Part shown: one piece after another, positions 54,595 through 63,659 of the stretch
Layout: each line of letters opens with the position of its first letter
Numbering within the stretch: position 1 is the first letter of the stretch
From: Pantoea sp050157905
Lineage (GTDB): Bacteria > Pseudomonadota > Gammaproteobacteria > Enterobacterales > Enterobacteriaceae
Assembly (NCBI RefSeq): GCF_050157905.1
Contig: NZ_JBKIWZ010000001.1
Coordinates: 62,001 to 126,000, forward strand
Reading direction: 5' to 3'
DNA length: 64,000 nucleotides
Position numbers and translations under genes: made by a program
Notes under the pieces: generated by a model
What the model was told of the DNA's origin: nothing
Database searches by the model: none
What the model saw: only the letters and a program-made list of their open reading frames with translations

Positions 54595-55359
54595 ATGGCT
54601 TACAGTAAAATACGTCAACCCAAGCTCTCTGACGCCATTGAGCAACAGCTCGAATCCCTGATCATGGAAGGGACCCTGCGTCCGGGAGAGAAGCTGCTCC
54701 CTGAGCGCGAACTCGCCAAACAATTCGATGTCTCACGTCCATCTCTCCGTGAAGCGATCCAGCGGCTGGAAGCCAAAGGATTATTGCTGCGCCGACAGGG
54801 TGGCGGAACGTTTGTACAGGAGAATCTCTGGCAAAGCATGAGCGATCCACTCGTTGAGCTTCTCGCCGACCATCCGGAATCACAGTTTGACCTGCTGGAA
54901 ACGCGCCATGCCCTGGAGGGTATCGCCGCCTATTACGCGGCACTGCGCGGCACGGAAGAGGACCTGTTGCGTATTCGTGACTGTCATCTTCACATTCAGC
55001 AGGCGCAGGACAGCGGCGACTTAGACGCCGAAGCGGACGCAGTGATGCAGTATCAGATCGCTGTCACAGAAGCCGCCCATAATGTTGTGCTTTTGCATTT
55101 GCTACGCTCAATGGGCCCTATGCTGGAACAAAACGTCCGTCAGAATTTCGAATTGCTCTACTCGCGCCGGGAAATGCTGGCAAAAGTGAGCGGTCACCGC
55201 GCCAGAATTTTTGAGGCGATTGTGGCCCGTGAGCCAGAAAAAGCGCGCGAGGCTTCACACCGTCACCTGGCGTTCATAGAGGAAATCTTGCTGGACAGAA
55301 GTCGGGAGCAGAGCCGTCGTGAACGCTCCCTGCGTCGTTTACAGCAACGTAAGGAATAA
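54595..55359 (+). CDS. pdhR: Pyruvate-responsive repressor PdhR
   Basis: GntR/FadR-family repressor of 254 residues, the E. coli length. The winged helix-turn-helix lies at about 8-75 (LLPERELAKQFDVSRPSLREAI), then a FadR-type all-helical effector domain that binds pyruvate. Of two adjacent ATGs I use 54595 (MAYSKIRQPKLSDAIEQQ), as in E. coli, because AAGG at 54587-54590 is too close to 54592. aceE follows after 101 bases. Confidence 0.96.
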   Translation: MAYSKIRQPKLSDAIEQQLESLIMEGTLRPGEKLLPERELAKQFDVSRPSLREAIQRLEAKGLLLRRQGGGTFVQENLWQSMSDPLVELLADHPESQFDLLETRHALEGIAAYYAALRGTEEDLLRIRDCHLHIQQAQDSGDLDAEADAVMQYQIAVTEAAHNVVLLHLLRSMGPMLEQNVRQNFELLYSRREMLAKVSGHRARIFEAIVAREPEKAREASHRHLAFIEEILLDRSREQSRRERSLRRLQQRKE

Positions 55360-55460
55360 CGTGCGACAAAGATCGTACGGACATCAGACGAGCCTGCCGG
55401 CATCTGCTTTAACAGGCTCCCGATTATTCAACGTATTAGACACAGATAAGGAACACACCC

Positions 55461-58127
55461 ATGTCAGAACGTTTACACAATGACGTGGATCCGATCGAAA
55501 CTCGTGACTGGCTACAGGCGATCGAATCGGTCATCCGTGAAGAAGGTGTTGAACGTGCACAGTATCTGATTGATCAGGTACTGGGTGCAGCCCGTAAAGG
55601 CGGCGTCAATGTGGCTGCAGGTTCGTCTGCAATCAGCAACTACATCAACTCGATTGCCGTTGAAGATGAACCCGACTATCCGGGCAACACCTCTCTTGAA
55701 CGTCGTATCCGTTCCGCAATTCGCTGGAACGCCATCATGTCGGTGCTGCGCGCATCTAAAAAAGATCTGGAATTGGGCGGCCACATGTCCTCCTTCCAGT
55801 CTTCTGCCACGATCTATGAAGTCTGCTTCAACCACTTCTTCCGTGCGCGCAGTGACAAGGATGGCGGCGATCTGGTCTATTTCCAGGGCCACATCTCTCC
55901 GGGCATCTATGCCCGTGCGTTCCTTGAAGGTCGCCTGACCGAAGAGCAGATGAATAACTTCCGTCAGGAAGTGGACGGCAAAGGCCTCTCTTCTTATCCG
56001 CATCCAAAACTGATGCCGGAATTCTGGCAGTTCCCGACCGTTTCTATGGGTCTGGGTCCGCTGTCCGCTATTTATCAGGCGAAGTTCCTGAAATATCTGG
56101 AACACCGTGGTCTGAAAGACACCTCCGCACAAACCGTTTACGCCTTCCTGGGTGACGGTGAGATGGATGAGCCAGAATCAAAAGGTGCGATCACCATCGC
56201 TACCCGTGAAAAACTGGATAACCTGGTCTTTATCATCAACTGCAACCTGCAGCGTCTGGATGGCCCGGTCACCGGTAATGGCAAGATCATCAACGAGCTG
56301 GAAGGCATCTTTGCCGGTGCTGGCTGGGAAGTGATCAAGGTCATCTGGGGCGGCCGCTGGGATGAGCTGCTGCGCAAAGATACCAGCGGCAAGCTGATTC
56401 AGCTGATGAATGAAACTGTCGACGGTGACTACCAGACCTTCAAATCCCGTGATGGTGCCTACGTACGTGAGCACTTCTTCGGTAAATATCCGGAAACCGC
56501 TGCGCTGGTTAAAGATATGTCCGACGATGAGATCTGGTCACTGAACCGTGGCGGCCACGATCCGAAGAAAATCTACGCGGCGCTGAAAAAAGCGCAGGAC
56601 ACTAAAGGCAAGCCCGTCCTGATCCTGGCGCATACCATCAAAGGCTATGGTATGGGTGACACCGCGGAAGGCAAAAACATTGCCCACCAGGTGAAGAAGA
56701 TGAACATGGATGGCGTACGCTATATCCGTGATCGTTTCAACGTGCCGGTTGCCGATGACAAAATCGAAGAGCTGCCGTACGTGACCTTCGAAAAAGGTTC
56801 AGAAGAGCACACTTACCTGCATGCGCAGCGTGAGAAGCTGGGTGGCTACCTGCCAACGCGTCAGCCGAAGTTCAGTGAAAAGCTGGAAATGCCGGCGCTG
56901 GAAGAGTTCGGTGCGCTGCTGGAAGAGCAGAACAAAGAGATCTCCACCACCATCGCCTTCGTGCGTGCCCTGAACGTGATGCTGAAGAACAAGTCGATCA
57001 AAGATCGTCTGGTTCCGATCCTCGCCGACGAAGCGCGTACCTTTGGTATGGAAGGTCTGTTCCGCCAGATCGGTATCTATAGCCCGAACGGCCAGCAGTA
57101 TACCCCGCAGGACCGTGAGCAGGTTGCGTACTACAAAGAAGATGAGAAAGGCCAGATTCTGCAGGAAGGGATCAACGAGCTGGGCGCAGGTTCATCCTGG
57201 CTGGCGGCGGCGACCTCTTACAGCACCAACAACCTGCCGATGATCCCGTTCTACATTTACTACTCGATGTTCGGCTTCCAGCGTATCGGCGACCTGATGT
57301 GGCTGGCAGGTGACCAGCAGGCACGCGGCTTCCTGGTCGGCGGCACCTCGGGTCGTACGACCCTGAATGGCGAAGGTCTGCAGCATGAAGATGGTCACAG
57401 CCACATTCAGTCGCTGACGATCCCGAACTGTATTTCTTACGATCCGTCCTACGCCTATGAAGTCGCTGTCATCATGCACGACGGTCTGGTGCGTATGTAT
57501 GGCGAAGCGCAGGAGAACATCTACTACTACATCACCACGCTGAACGAAAACTACCACATGCCAGCCATGCCGAAGGGCGCGGAAGAGGGTATCCGTAAGG
57601 GTATCTACAAGCTGGAAACGGTAGACGGCAGCAAAGGTAAAGTGCAGCTGCTGGGTTCAGGTTCTATCCTGCGTCACGTACGTGAAGCGGCGCAGATCCT
57701 GGCGAAAGATTATGGTATCGGTTCTGATGTCTACAGCGTCACCTCGTTCACCGAACTGGCGCGTGATGGTCAGGATTGTGAGCGCTGGAACATGCTGCAT
57801 CCGACAGAAGAAGCGCGCGTGCCTTACATCGCTCAGGTGATGAACGACGCGCCAGCAGTCGCCTCAACCGACTACATGAAACTGTTCGCTGAGCAGGTTC
57901 GTAGCTATGTCCCGGCCAGCGATTATCGCGTCCTGGGTACAGATGGTTTTGGTCGCTCTGACAGCCGTGAGAATCTGCGTCATCACTTTGAAGTTGATGC
58001 ATCTTATGTGGTGGTTGCTGCGCTGGGTGAGCTGGCTAAACGTGGCGAAATCGAGAAGAAAGTGGTGGCCGACGCGATCACCAAATTCAATATCGATGCC
58101 GATAAAGTTAACCCGCGTCTGGCTTAA
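55461..58127 (+). CDS. aceE: Pyruvate dehydrogenase E1 component
   Basis: ThDP-dependent homodimeric E1 of 888 residues (E. coli 887), which decarboxylates pyruvate and acetylates the lipoyl arms of AceF. The ThDP motif FLGDGEMDEPESKGA begins near 228 and ends with INCNLQRLDGPV. The start MSERLHNDVDPIETRDWLQA is family-typical with AAGGA upstream. aceF follows after 14 bases. Confidence 0.98.
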   Translation: MSERLHNDVDPIETRDWLQAIESVIREEGVERAQYLIDQVLGAARKGGVNVAAGSSAISNYINSIAVEDEPDYPGNTSLERRIRSAIRWNAIMSVLRASKKDLELGGHMSSFQSSATIYEVCFNHFFRARSDKDGGDLVYFQGHISPGIYARAFLEGRLTEEQMNNFRQEVDGKGLSSYPHPKLMPEFWQFPTVSMGLGPLSAIYQAKFLKYLEHRGLKDTSAQTVYAFLGDGEMDEPESKGAITIATREKLDNLVFIINCNLQRLDGPVTGNGKIINELEGIFAGAGWEVIKVIWGGRWDELLRKDTSGKLIQLMNETVDGDYQTFKSRDGAYVREHFFGKYPETAALVKDMSDDEIWSLNRGGHDPKKIYAALKKAQDTKGKPVLILAHTIKGYGMGDTAEGKNIAHQVKKMNMDGVRYIRDRFNVPVADDKIEELPYVTFEKGSEEHTYLHAQREKLGGYLPTRQPKFSEKLEMPALEEFGALLEEQNKEISTTIAFVRALNVMLKNKSIKDRLVPILADEARTFGMEGLFRQIGIYSPNGQQYTPQDREQVAYYKEDEKGQILQEGINELGAGSSWLAAATSYSTNNLPMIPFYIYYSMFGFQRIGDLMWLAGDQQARGFLVGGTSGRTTLNGEGLQHEDGHSHIQSLTIPNCISYDPSYAYEVAVIMHDGLVRMYGEAQENIYYYITTLNENYHMPAMPKGAEEGIRKGIYKLETVDGSKGKVQLLGSGSILRHVREAAQILAKDYGIGSDVYSVTSFTELARDGQDCERWNMLHPTEEARVPYIAQVMNDAPAVASTDYMKLFAEQVRSYVPASDYRVLGTDGFGRSDSRENLRHHFEVDASYVVVAALGELAKRGEIEKKVVADAITKFNIDADKVNPRLA

Positions 58128-58141
58128 GAGGTAAGAGAGTA

Positions 58142-60055
58142 ATGGCTATCGAAATTAAGGTACCGGATATCGGGTCTGACGAAGTTGAAGTCACCGAGAT
58201 TCTGGTGAAAGTTGGCGACAAGGTGGAAGCCGAGCAGTCGCTGATCACCGTGGAAGGCGACAAAGCCTCAATGGAAGTGCCGTCGCCACAGGCTGGCGTA
58301 GTGAAAGAGATTAAGATCGCTACCGGCGACAAAGTTGAAACCGGCTCACTGATCATGATGTTTGAAGCAGAGGGCGCAGCGGAAGCCGCCCCTGCCGCTG
58401 CCGAAGAGAAAAAAGCAGATGCGGCGCCTGCCCCAGCTGCGGCTGTGGCCACGGCCAGCAAAGAAGTGGCAGTGCCGGATATCGGCGGTGACGAAGTGGA
58501 AGTCACTGAGATTCTGGTGAAGGTCGGCGATAAAGTGGAAGCCGAGCAGTCACTGATCGTGGTGGAAGGTGACAAAGCCTCGATGGAAGTCCCGGCACCG
58601 TTCGCGGGTGTCGTCAAAGAAATCACCATCGCGACCGGCGACAAAGTCAGCACCGGTTCCGCCATCATGGTCTTTGAAGCAGAAGGCGAAGCACCAGCCT
58701 CTGACGCGAAGCCAGCCATGAAAGAAGAAGCGGCATCGGCATCGGCACCTGCCGCCGCCGCGGGCGCAAAAGATGTGAACGTCCCGGACATCGGCGGTGA
58801 TGAAGTTGAAGTCACCGAGGTTCTGGTGAAGGTCGGCGACAAAGTCGAAGCCGAGCAGTCACTGATCGTGGTGGAAGGCGATAAAGCCTCAATGGAAGTG
58901 CCTGCGCCATTTGCGGGTACGGTAAAAGCGCTGAAAGTCTCAACCGGCGATAAAGTCAGCACCGGCTCACTGATCATGGTGTTCGAGGTTGAAGGCGCTG
59001 CGCCAGCGGCACCTGCGGCGGCGAAACAGGACGCTGCGCCGGCACCGGCTGCTAAATCTGAAGCGAAAGCCGCAGCACCTGCACCGGCTGCCGCGAAAGC
59101 GGACAGCAAAGGTGAGTTTGCAGAAAACGACGCTTACGTTCACGCCACCCCAGTGATCCGTCGCCTGGCGCGTGAGTTCGGTGTAAATCTGGCGAAAGTC
59201 AAAGGCACCGGTCGTAAAGGTCGCATTCTGAAAGAAGACGTGCAGACTTACGTGAAAGAGGCGGTGAAGCGCGCTGAAGCGGCACCGGCTGCTGCCAGCG
59301 GCGGCGGTCTGCCAGGCATGCTGCCGTGGCCGAAAGTGGACTTCAGCAAGTTCGGTGAAGTCGAAGAAGTCGAACTGGGTCGTATCCAGAAAATCTCTGG
59401 CGCGAACCTGAGCCGTAACTGGGTGATGATCCCGCACGTTACGCATTTCGACAAAACCGACATTACCGAGCTGGAAGCCTTCCGTAAGCAGCAGAATGCG
59501 GAAGCTGAGAAGCGTAAGCTGGATGTGAAGTACACGCCTGTCGTGTTCATCATGAAAGCCGTAGCGGCCGCGCTGGAGCAGATGCCACGCTTCAACAGCT
59601 CACTCTCTGAAGATGCGCAGAAACTGACGCTGAAAAAATATATCAATATCGGTGTGGCGGTTGATACGCCAAACGGCCTGGTGGTTCCGGTCTTTAAAGA
59701 CGTGAACAAGAAGGGCATCACCGAGCTGTCCCGTGAGCTGATGGCAATTTCGAAGAAAGCGCGTGACGGTAAACTGACAGCGGGCGACATGCAGGGCGGA
59801 TGTTTCACCATCTCCAGCCTGGGTGGCCTGGGCACCACTCACTTTGCGCCTATCGTGAACGCGCCAGAAGTGGCTATCCTGGGTGTCTCTAAGTCGGCGA
59901 TGGAACCGGTATGGAACGGCAAAGAATTTATGCCGCGTCTGATGATGCCGATTTCTCTCTCCTTCGACCACCGCGTGATTGACGGAGCCGATGGTGCAAG
60001 ATTCATCACCATTATTGGCAATATGCTCTCCGACATTCGTCGTTTAGTTATGTAA
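58142..60055 (+). CDS. aceF: Pyruvate dehydrogenase E2, dihydrolipoamide acetyltransferase
   Basis: 637 residues (E. coli 630). Three lipoyl domains in tandem carry lipoylated Lys41, Lys145 and Lys248, each in a GDKAS motif, joined by Ala/Pro-rich swinging linkers. A peripheral-subunit-binding domain near 325-360 (ATPVIRRLAREFGVNL) and the catalytic acetyltransferase core follow, with His610 in FDHRVIDGADG. The three lipoyl segments are also very similar at the DNA level, so copy number could change by recombination. Confidence 0.98.
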   Translation: MAIEIKVPDIGSDEVEVTEILVKVGDKVEAEQSLITVEGDKASMEVPSPQAGVVKEIKIATGDKVETGSLIMMFEAEGAAEAAPAAAEEKKADAAPAPAAAVATASKEVAVPDIGGDEVEVTEILVKVGDKVEAEQSLIVVEGDKASMEVPAPFAGVVKEITIATGDKVSTGSAIMVFEAEGEAPASDAKPAMKEEAASASAPAAAAGAKDVNVPDIGGDEVEVTEVLVKVGDKVEAEQSLIVVEGDKASMEVPAPFAGTVKALKVSTGDKVSTGSLIMVFEVEGAAPAAPAAAKQDAAPAPAAKSEAKAAAPAPAAAKADSKGEFAENDAYVHATPVIRRLAREFGVNLAKVKGTGRKGRILKEDVQTYVKEAVKRAEAAPAAASGGGLPGMLPWPKVDFSKFGEVEEVELGRIQKISGANLSRNWVMIPHVTHFDKTDITELEAFRKQQNAEAEKRKLDVKYTPVVFIMKAVAAALEQMPRFNSSLSEDAQKLTLKKYINIGVAVDTPNGLVVPVFKDVNKKGITELSRELMAISKKARDGKLTAGDMQGGCFTISSLGGLGTTHFAPIVNAPEVAILGVSKSAMEPVWNGKEFMPRLMMPISLSFDHRVIDGADGARFITIIGNMLSDIRRLVM

Positions 60056-60063
60056 AAGTAAAG

Positions 60064-60090
60064 AAGGCCGGCGGATGCCGGCCTTCCTTT
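60064..60090 (+). terminator. Terminator after aceF
   Basis: The perfect 9-bp stem AAGGCCGGC / GCCGGCCTT with a 4-base loop is followed by CCTTT. It probably ends part of the pdhR-aceEF transcripts, while lpd is also made from a promoter in the following gap. Confidence 0.75.
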
Positions 60091-60215
60091 AACGATTCGT
60101 CGCGCCGCGGTTGGCAGTTTGTTAACAATTCTGTAAACTCTTGCGGTGAAAGTCCCGGTGGAACAAGGGCATTATAAGAACGTCTGACCCGCCGGATATC
60201 AATTAAGAGGTCATG

Positions 60216-61640
60216 ATGAGTACAGAGATTAAAACCCAGGTCGTGGTACTTGGGGCAGGTCCTGCAGGTTACTCTGCAGCCTTCCGTTGTGCGGATTTAG
60301 GTCTGGAAACCGTACTGGTTGAGCGTTATAGCACCCTGGGCGGTGTTTGTCTGAACGTCGGTTGTATCCCCTCTAAGGCGCTGCTGCACGTTGCCAAAGT
60401 GATTGAAGAGGCGAAAGCCCTTGAAGAGCACGGTATTGTGTTCGGCCAGCCCTCTACTGATATTAACAAGATTCGCAGCTGGAAAGAGAAGGTCATCAAC
60501 CAGTTGACTGGCGGCCTGTCAGGTATGGCAAAAGGGCGTAAAGTCACCGTGGTTAACGGCCTGGGCAAATTCACCGGTGCTAATACCCTGGTGGTTGAAG
60601 GAGAAGGCGGCGCGACCACCATCAACTTCGACAATGCCATTATCGCTGCGGGTTCACGCCCTATCGAACTGCCTTTCATCCCGCATGAAGATCCACGCGT
60701 CTGGGATTCTACCGATGCACTGGAACTGAAAGAAGTGCCGAAGCGCCTGCTGGTTATGGGTGGCGGTATCATCGGTCTGGAAATGGCGACCGTGTATCAC
60801 GCGCTGGGTTCAGAGATCGACGTGGTCGAGATGTTTGACCAGGTTATCCCGGCTGCGGACAAAGACGTGGTCAAGGTCTTTACCAAGAAGATCAGCAAGA
60901 AATTCAACCTGATGCTGGAAACCAAAGTGACCGCCGTTGAAGCAAAAGACGATGGCATTTACGTTTCCATGGAAGGTAAAAAAGCCCCAGGCGAAGCGCA
61001 GCGTTATGACGCCGTGCTGGTGGCGATTGGTCGCGTACCGAACGGTAAAGGTCTGGATGCCGGTAAAGCGGGCGTGGAAGTGGATGACCGTGGTTTCATC
61101 CGCGTCGACAAGCAGATGCGTACCAACGTGCCACACATCTACGCTATCGGCGACATCGTCGGTCAGCCAATGCTGGCGCACAAAGGTGTCCACGAAGGCC
61201 ACGTGGCAGCAGAAGTGATCTCCGGTCTGAAGCACTACTTCGATCCGAAAGTAATCCCTTCCATTGCCTATACAGAGCCAGAAGTTGCCTGGGTCGGTCT
61301 GACCGAGAAAGAAGCGAAAGAGAAGGGCATCAGCTATGAGACAGCGACCTTCCCATGGGCGGCCTCTGGCCGTGCTATCGCCTCTGATTGTGCAGAAGGT
61401 ATGACCAAACTGATCTTCGACAAAGAGACGCACCGTGTCATCGGTGGCGCGATTGTCGGCACTAACGGCGGCGAGCTGTTAGGTGAGATTGGTCTGGCGA
61501 TTGAGATGGGTTGTGATGCGGAAGATATCGCGCTGACCATCCATGCTCACCCGACCCTGCATGAGTCCGTCGGTCTGGCCGCAGAGATCTTCGAAGGCAG
61601 CATCACCGATCTGCCTAACGCGAAAGCGAAGAAGAAGTAA
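60216..61640 (+). CDS. lpd: Dihydrolipoamide dehydrogenase (E3)
   Basis: FAD-dependent disulfide oxidoreductase of 474 residues, the E. coli length, shared by pyruvate and 2-oxoglutarate dehydrogenases and the glycine cleavage system. FAD motif GAGPAGYSAAF at 13-23, redox disulfide Cys45/Cys50, the NAD motif GGGIIGLEMA near 182, and the catalytic His in HAHPTLHE near 444 are present. ATG 60216 is used because AAGAGG is too close to the ATG at 60213. A 160-base gap with the aceF terminator suggests its own promoter. Confidence 0.97.
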   Translation: MSTEIKTQVVVLGAGPAGYSAAFRCADLGLETVLVERYSTLGGVCLNVGCIPSKALLHVAKVIEEAKALEEHGIVFGQPSTDINKIRSWKEKVINQLTGGLSGMAKGRKVTVVNGLGKFTGANTLVVEGEGGATTINFDNAIIAAGSRPIELPFIPHEDPRVWDSTDALELKEVPKRLLVMGGGIIGLEMATVYHALGSEIDVVEMFDQVIPAADKDVVKVFTKKISKKFNLMLETKVTAVEAKDDGIYVSMEGKKAPGEAQRYDAVLVAIGRVPNGKGLDAGKAGVEVDDRGFIRVDKQMRTNVPHIYAIGDIVGQPMLAHKGVHEGHVAAEVISGLKHYFDPKVIPSIAYTEPEVAWVGLTEKEAKEKGISYETATFPWAASGRAIASDCAEGMTKLIFDKETHRVIGGAIVGTNGGELLGEIGLAIEMGCDAEDIALTIHAHPTLHESVGLAAEIFEGSITDLPNAKAKKK

Positions 61641-61660
61641 ATTTCTGCCGCAGTATAAGA

Positions 61661-61689
61661 AAAGCTCCCGTAACGGGGGCTTTTTTTTT
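61661..61689 (+). terminator. lpd terminator
   Basis: AAAGCTCCCG-taa-CGGGGGCTTT runs into an uninterrupted T-run, 20 bases after the lpd stop. Confidence 0.93.
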
Positions 61690-61819
61690 GCGACGAATGC
61701 CGTGCGGGATGTCCCGAATTAATCAGGCCAGCCAGAAGGCAACGCAGCCCTGATAAAGGGATTGCCCGGAGGGGGGTTGGAGTTATTTTTTTCTGACGGG
61801 TACAGGACAGGACGCCGCT

Positions 61820-61999
61820 ATGGATAGCAGCAGATTAATTGCGGAAATCAGGGCTGATGGCTGGGTGCTGATAAGGATAAACGGTAGCCATCACCATTTC
61901 ACTCATCCGGTTAAACTGGGGCTGGTTACGGTGCCTCACCCCTAAAAGGACTTACCGCCCGGTACGGTAAAAAGCATCAGAAAAAAGGCGAAGATTTAA
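61820..61999 (+). pseudogene. hicA: HicA-type mRNA interferase toxin with in-frame stop
   Basis: From ATG 61820 the frame reads MDSSRLIAEIRADGWVLIRI, then NGSHHHFTHP and LVTVPHP, the HicA fold with its catalytic His in GSHHHF (about 24-26). Codon 42 (61943-61945) is TAA where HicA proteins have Lys in HPKKD; a single A-to-T change explains it. Reading on gives KDLPPGTVKSIRKKAKI and a second stop at 61999, a normal 59-residue length. As written the toxin is cut to 41 residues, lacking the C-terminal strand and helix. hicB follows after 24 bases. Gene symbol by family resemblance. Confidence 0.85.
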
Positions 62000-62023
62000 T
62001 CCCGCCTGCGCGAAGAGGTTGAT

Positions 62024-62449
62024 ATGTTTTATCCGATTGCGATTGAAGCTGGTGATGACGAACACGCCTGTGGCGTCATTGTTCCTGATTTACCCGGATG
62101 CTTCTCTGCTGGCGAGACGCTGGACGAAGCGATAAAAAATGCAAAAGAGGCGATTACCGGGCATATCGAACTATGCGTTGAGCCTGGCCATGCCATCCCT
62201 GCCGTCTCGACGATTGAGGCGCTGGCAACGCACCCCGACTATCAGGGCTATATCTGGGCGCTGGTGGATATCGATGTGATTCGACTGCTGGGCGGCTCTG
62301 AAAAAATTAACGTTACCCTGCCTGAATCCCTGATCGACAGAATCGACCGTTGCGTCGCCTCGCAACCCGAATACAAAAGTCGTTCAGGCTTTTTAGCACA
62401 GGTTGCGCTTGAGCGGATTACGGCTCAGGCCAGCAGGCCTGAAAAGTAA
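62024..62449 (+). CDS. hicB: HicB-type antitoxin
   Basis: 141 residues with a HicB-like N-terminal domain (FYPIAIEAGDDEHACGVIVP, then DLPGCFSAGETLDEAI) and a C-terminal ribbon-helix-helix DNA-binding domain from about 94 (INVTLPESLIDRIDRCV). HicB binds HicA and represses the operon. GAGG lies 6 bases before the ATG. It is intact although the neighbouring toxin has an in-frame stop, the order expected when a toxin is silenced and the antitoxin persists. Confidence 0.9.
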   Translation: MFYPIAIEAGDDEHACGVIVPDLPGCFSAGETLDEAIKNAKEAITGHIELCVEPGHAIPAVSTIEALATHPDYQGYIWALVDIDVIRLLGGSEKINVTLPESLIDRIDRCVASQPEYKSRSGFLAQVALERITAQASRPEK

Positions 62450-62494
62450 TTCCGCACTGCGGCTGAAAAGGCAGGAATAGCAGGAGGGTCAACG

Positions 62495-62659
62495 TTGCGG
62501 GGCCTGTCACGCTGTTTCTGTCCGACGAAACAGCGCGCGGGGCAGGGGGAGGCCGTCCGTCTGGATAAGCTGCTAAAAAGAATGAGCAGTAACCGTGAAG
62601 TCACCCCCCAGCCCACTCCGGCGTTGCTGAAAGAAAAACGGCGACTATTCAAATCTTAA
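62495..62659 (+). CDS. Possible small basic protein, TTG start
   Basis: A 54-codon frame begins at TTG 62495 with AGGAGG seven bases upstream, the best ribosome site in this end of the window. The product is basic and Arg/Lys-rich, with RLDKLLKRMSS in the middle and PALLKEKRRLFKS at the end, and has no membrane segment. Its 3' end overlaps the convergent LysR gene by 11 bases. I do not recognise it. The frame is open back to 62450, which could also mean the start is lost or the gene is a remnant. Confidence 0.4.
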   Translation: MRGLSRCFCPTKQRAGQGEAVRLDKLLKRMSSNREVTPQPTPALLKEKRRLFKS

Positions 62660-63554
62660 CGTTTTGCTTCTCCTGCGCCACACGCTCAATAAACATCTGT
62701 GCCAGCGCAGCAATGGCGCTGTTGCCAGGCAGCCTCTCTTCATTCATGTACATCACCAGCGTACTGCTGCGCCGGCGACCCTGGCGCAGCGGCAGAGGAC
62801 GAAGTTCACCGCTCTCCAGCAGGGCCGCGATAGTCTGTTCCGGCAGCCAGCCATAGCCTAACTGATGCTGGACCGCTTCAATCGCTGCCGACAGCGTGGT
62901 AAATGACCAGTTCTCCGCCTGCTCGCCATTCACCTCTGACTGCTGCTGTTGCTGACGATCCAGAATGGTGACACAAGGCCAGCGGGCCAGTGTGGCCGCA
63001 TCCAGCGGGGCCGGTTCGCGATGCAGCGGATGGTCGCGATGGGCGACAGCGATGAAATCGACGCTCATCAGGCTCTCACCTGCTAATGGTCCGGCGCCAT
63101 ATTGCGCCACCAGCCAGAGATCGGCCTGAGATTCTGCCAGCCTGTCCGGCGTCTCACTGCGGACGATTTCACTGAACCAGATGCGGACATGCGGATAGCG
63201 CTGCTGAAAGGTCTGCAGCACATCAAACAGCAGGGGCTTGGGCAGGGTGGCGTCGACCATCAGATCGATGCGCGAACGCTCGCCGCGCTGCAGTGCATTC
63301 GCTCTGGCCTCCAGGGCGCTGAATCCCTGCAGCAGCGGACGAACCTGAGCAAGCAGCTGATGTCCCTCCGCGCTCAATACCGCGCGACGGCCCTGTTGTT
63401 CTAACAGTGTCATCCCCAGCCGCTGCTGAAGCAGGCTAAGCTGATAGCTTAGCGATGACTGGCTGCGATGATTATTCTCTGCAGCCAGCGCGAAGCTGCC
63501 CGCATTGACCACTTCGTCCAGCAGATACCACTGCTCAAGCGTCGTTTTATACAT
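62649..63554 (-). CDS. LysR family regulator, divergent from padC
   Basis: 301 residues with an N-terminal LysR helix-turn-helix (LLDEVVNAGSFALAAENNHR, then SQSSLSYQLSLLQQRLG) and a periplasmic-binding-like effector domain from about 92. It is transcribed away from the phenolic acid decarboxylase gene across a 105-base shared control region, the usual layout for a LysR activator of that gene. Its inducer is probably a hydroxycinnamic acid; this is inferred from context. Confidence 0.88.
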   Translation of the reverse strand: MYKTTLEQWYLLDEVVNAGSFALAAENNHRSQSSLSYQLSLLQQRLGMTLLEQQGRRAVLSAEGHQLLAQVRPLLQGFSALEARANALQRGERSRIDLMVDATLPKPLLFDVLQTFQQRYPHVRIWFSEIVRSETPDRLAESQADLWLVAQYGAGPLAGESLMSVDFIAVAHRDHPLHREPAPLDAATLARWPCVTILDRQQQQQSEVNGEQAENWSFTTLSAAIEAVQHQLGYGWLPEQTIAALLESGELRPLPLRQGRRRSSTLVMYMNEERLPGNSAIAALAQMFIERVAQEKQNVKI

Positions 63555-63584
63555 GCTGTCTCATCTAAAAATTGAATGATTCAG

Positions 63585-63598
63585 CGCTAAAAATAGCG
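63585..63598. promoter_or_regulatory. Palindrome in the LysR-padC control region
   Basis: CGCTA-aaaa-TAGCG is a perfect inverted repeat of 5-bp arms. It contains a T-N-A spacing compatible with a LysR-type site and lies in the AT-rich gap between the divergent genes. Assignment as operator is tentative. Confidence 0.45.
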
Positions 63599-63659
63599 TT
63601 ATTAATCGCTTTTGCAATGCGCAATAATTTTCTCAACGAAAACAGAGAAGGAATAAATC

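Noticed and set aside
60120..60137. ArcA-like repeats upstream of lpd
   Set aside because: TGTTA and TGTAA occur but at 12-base spacing instead of 11, and the match is too loose to call.
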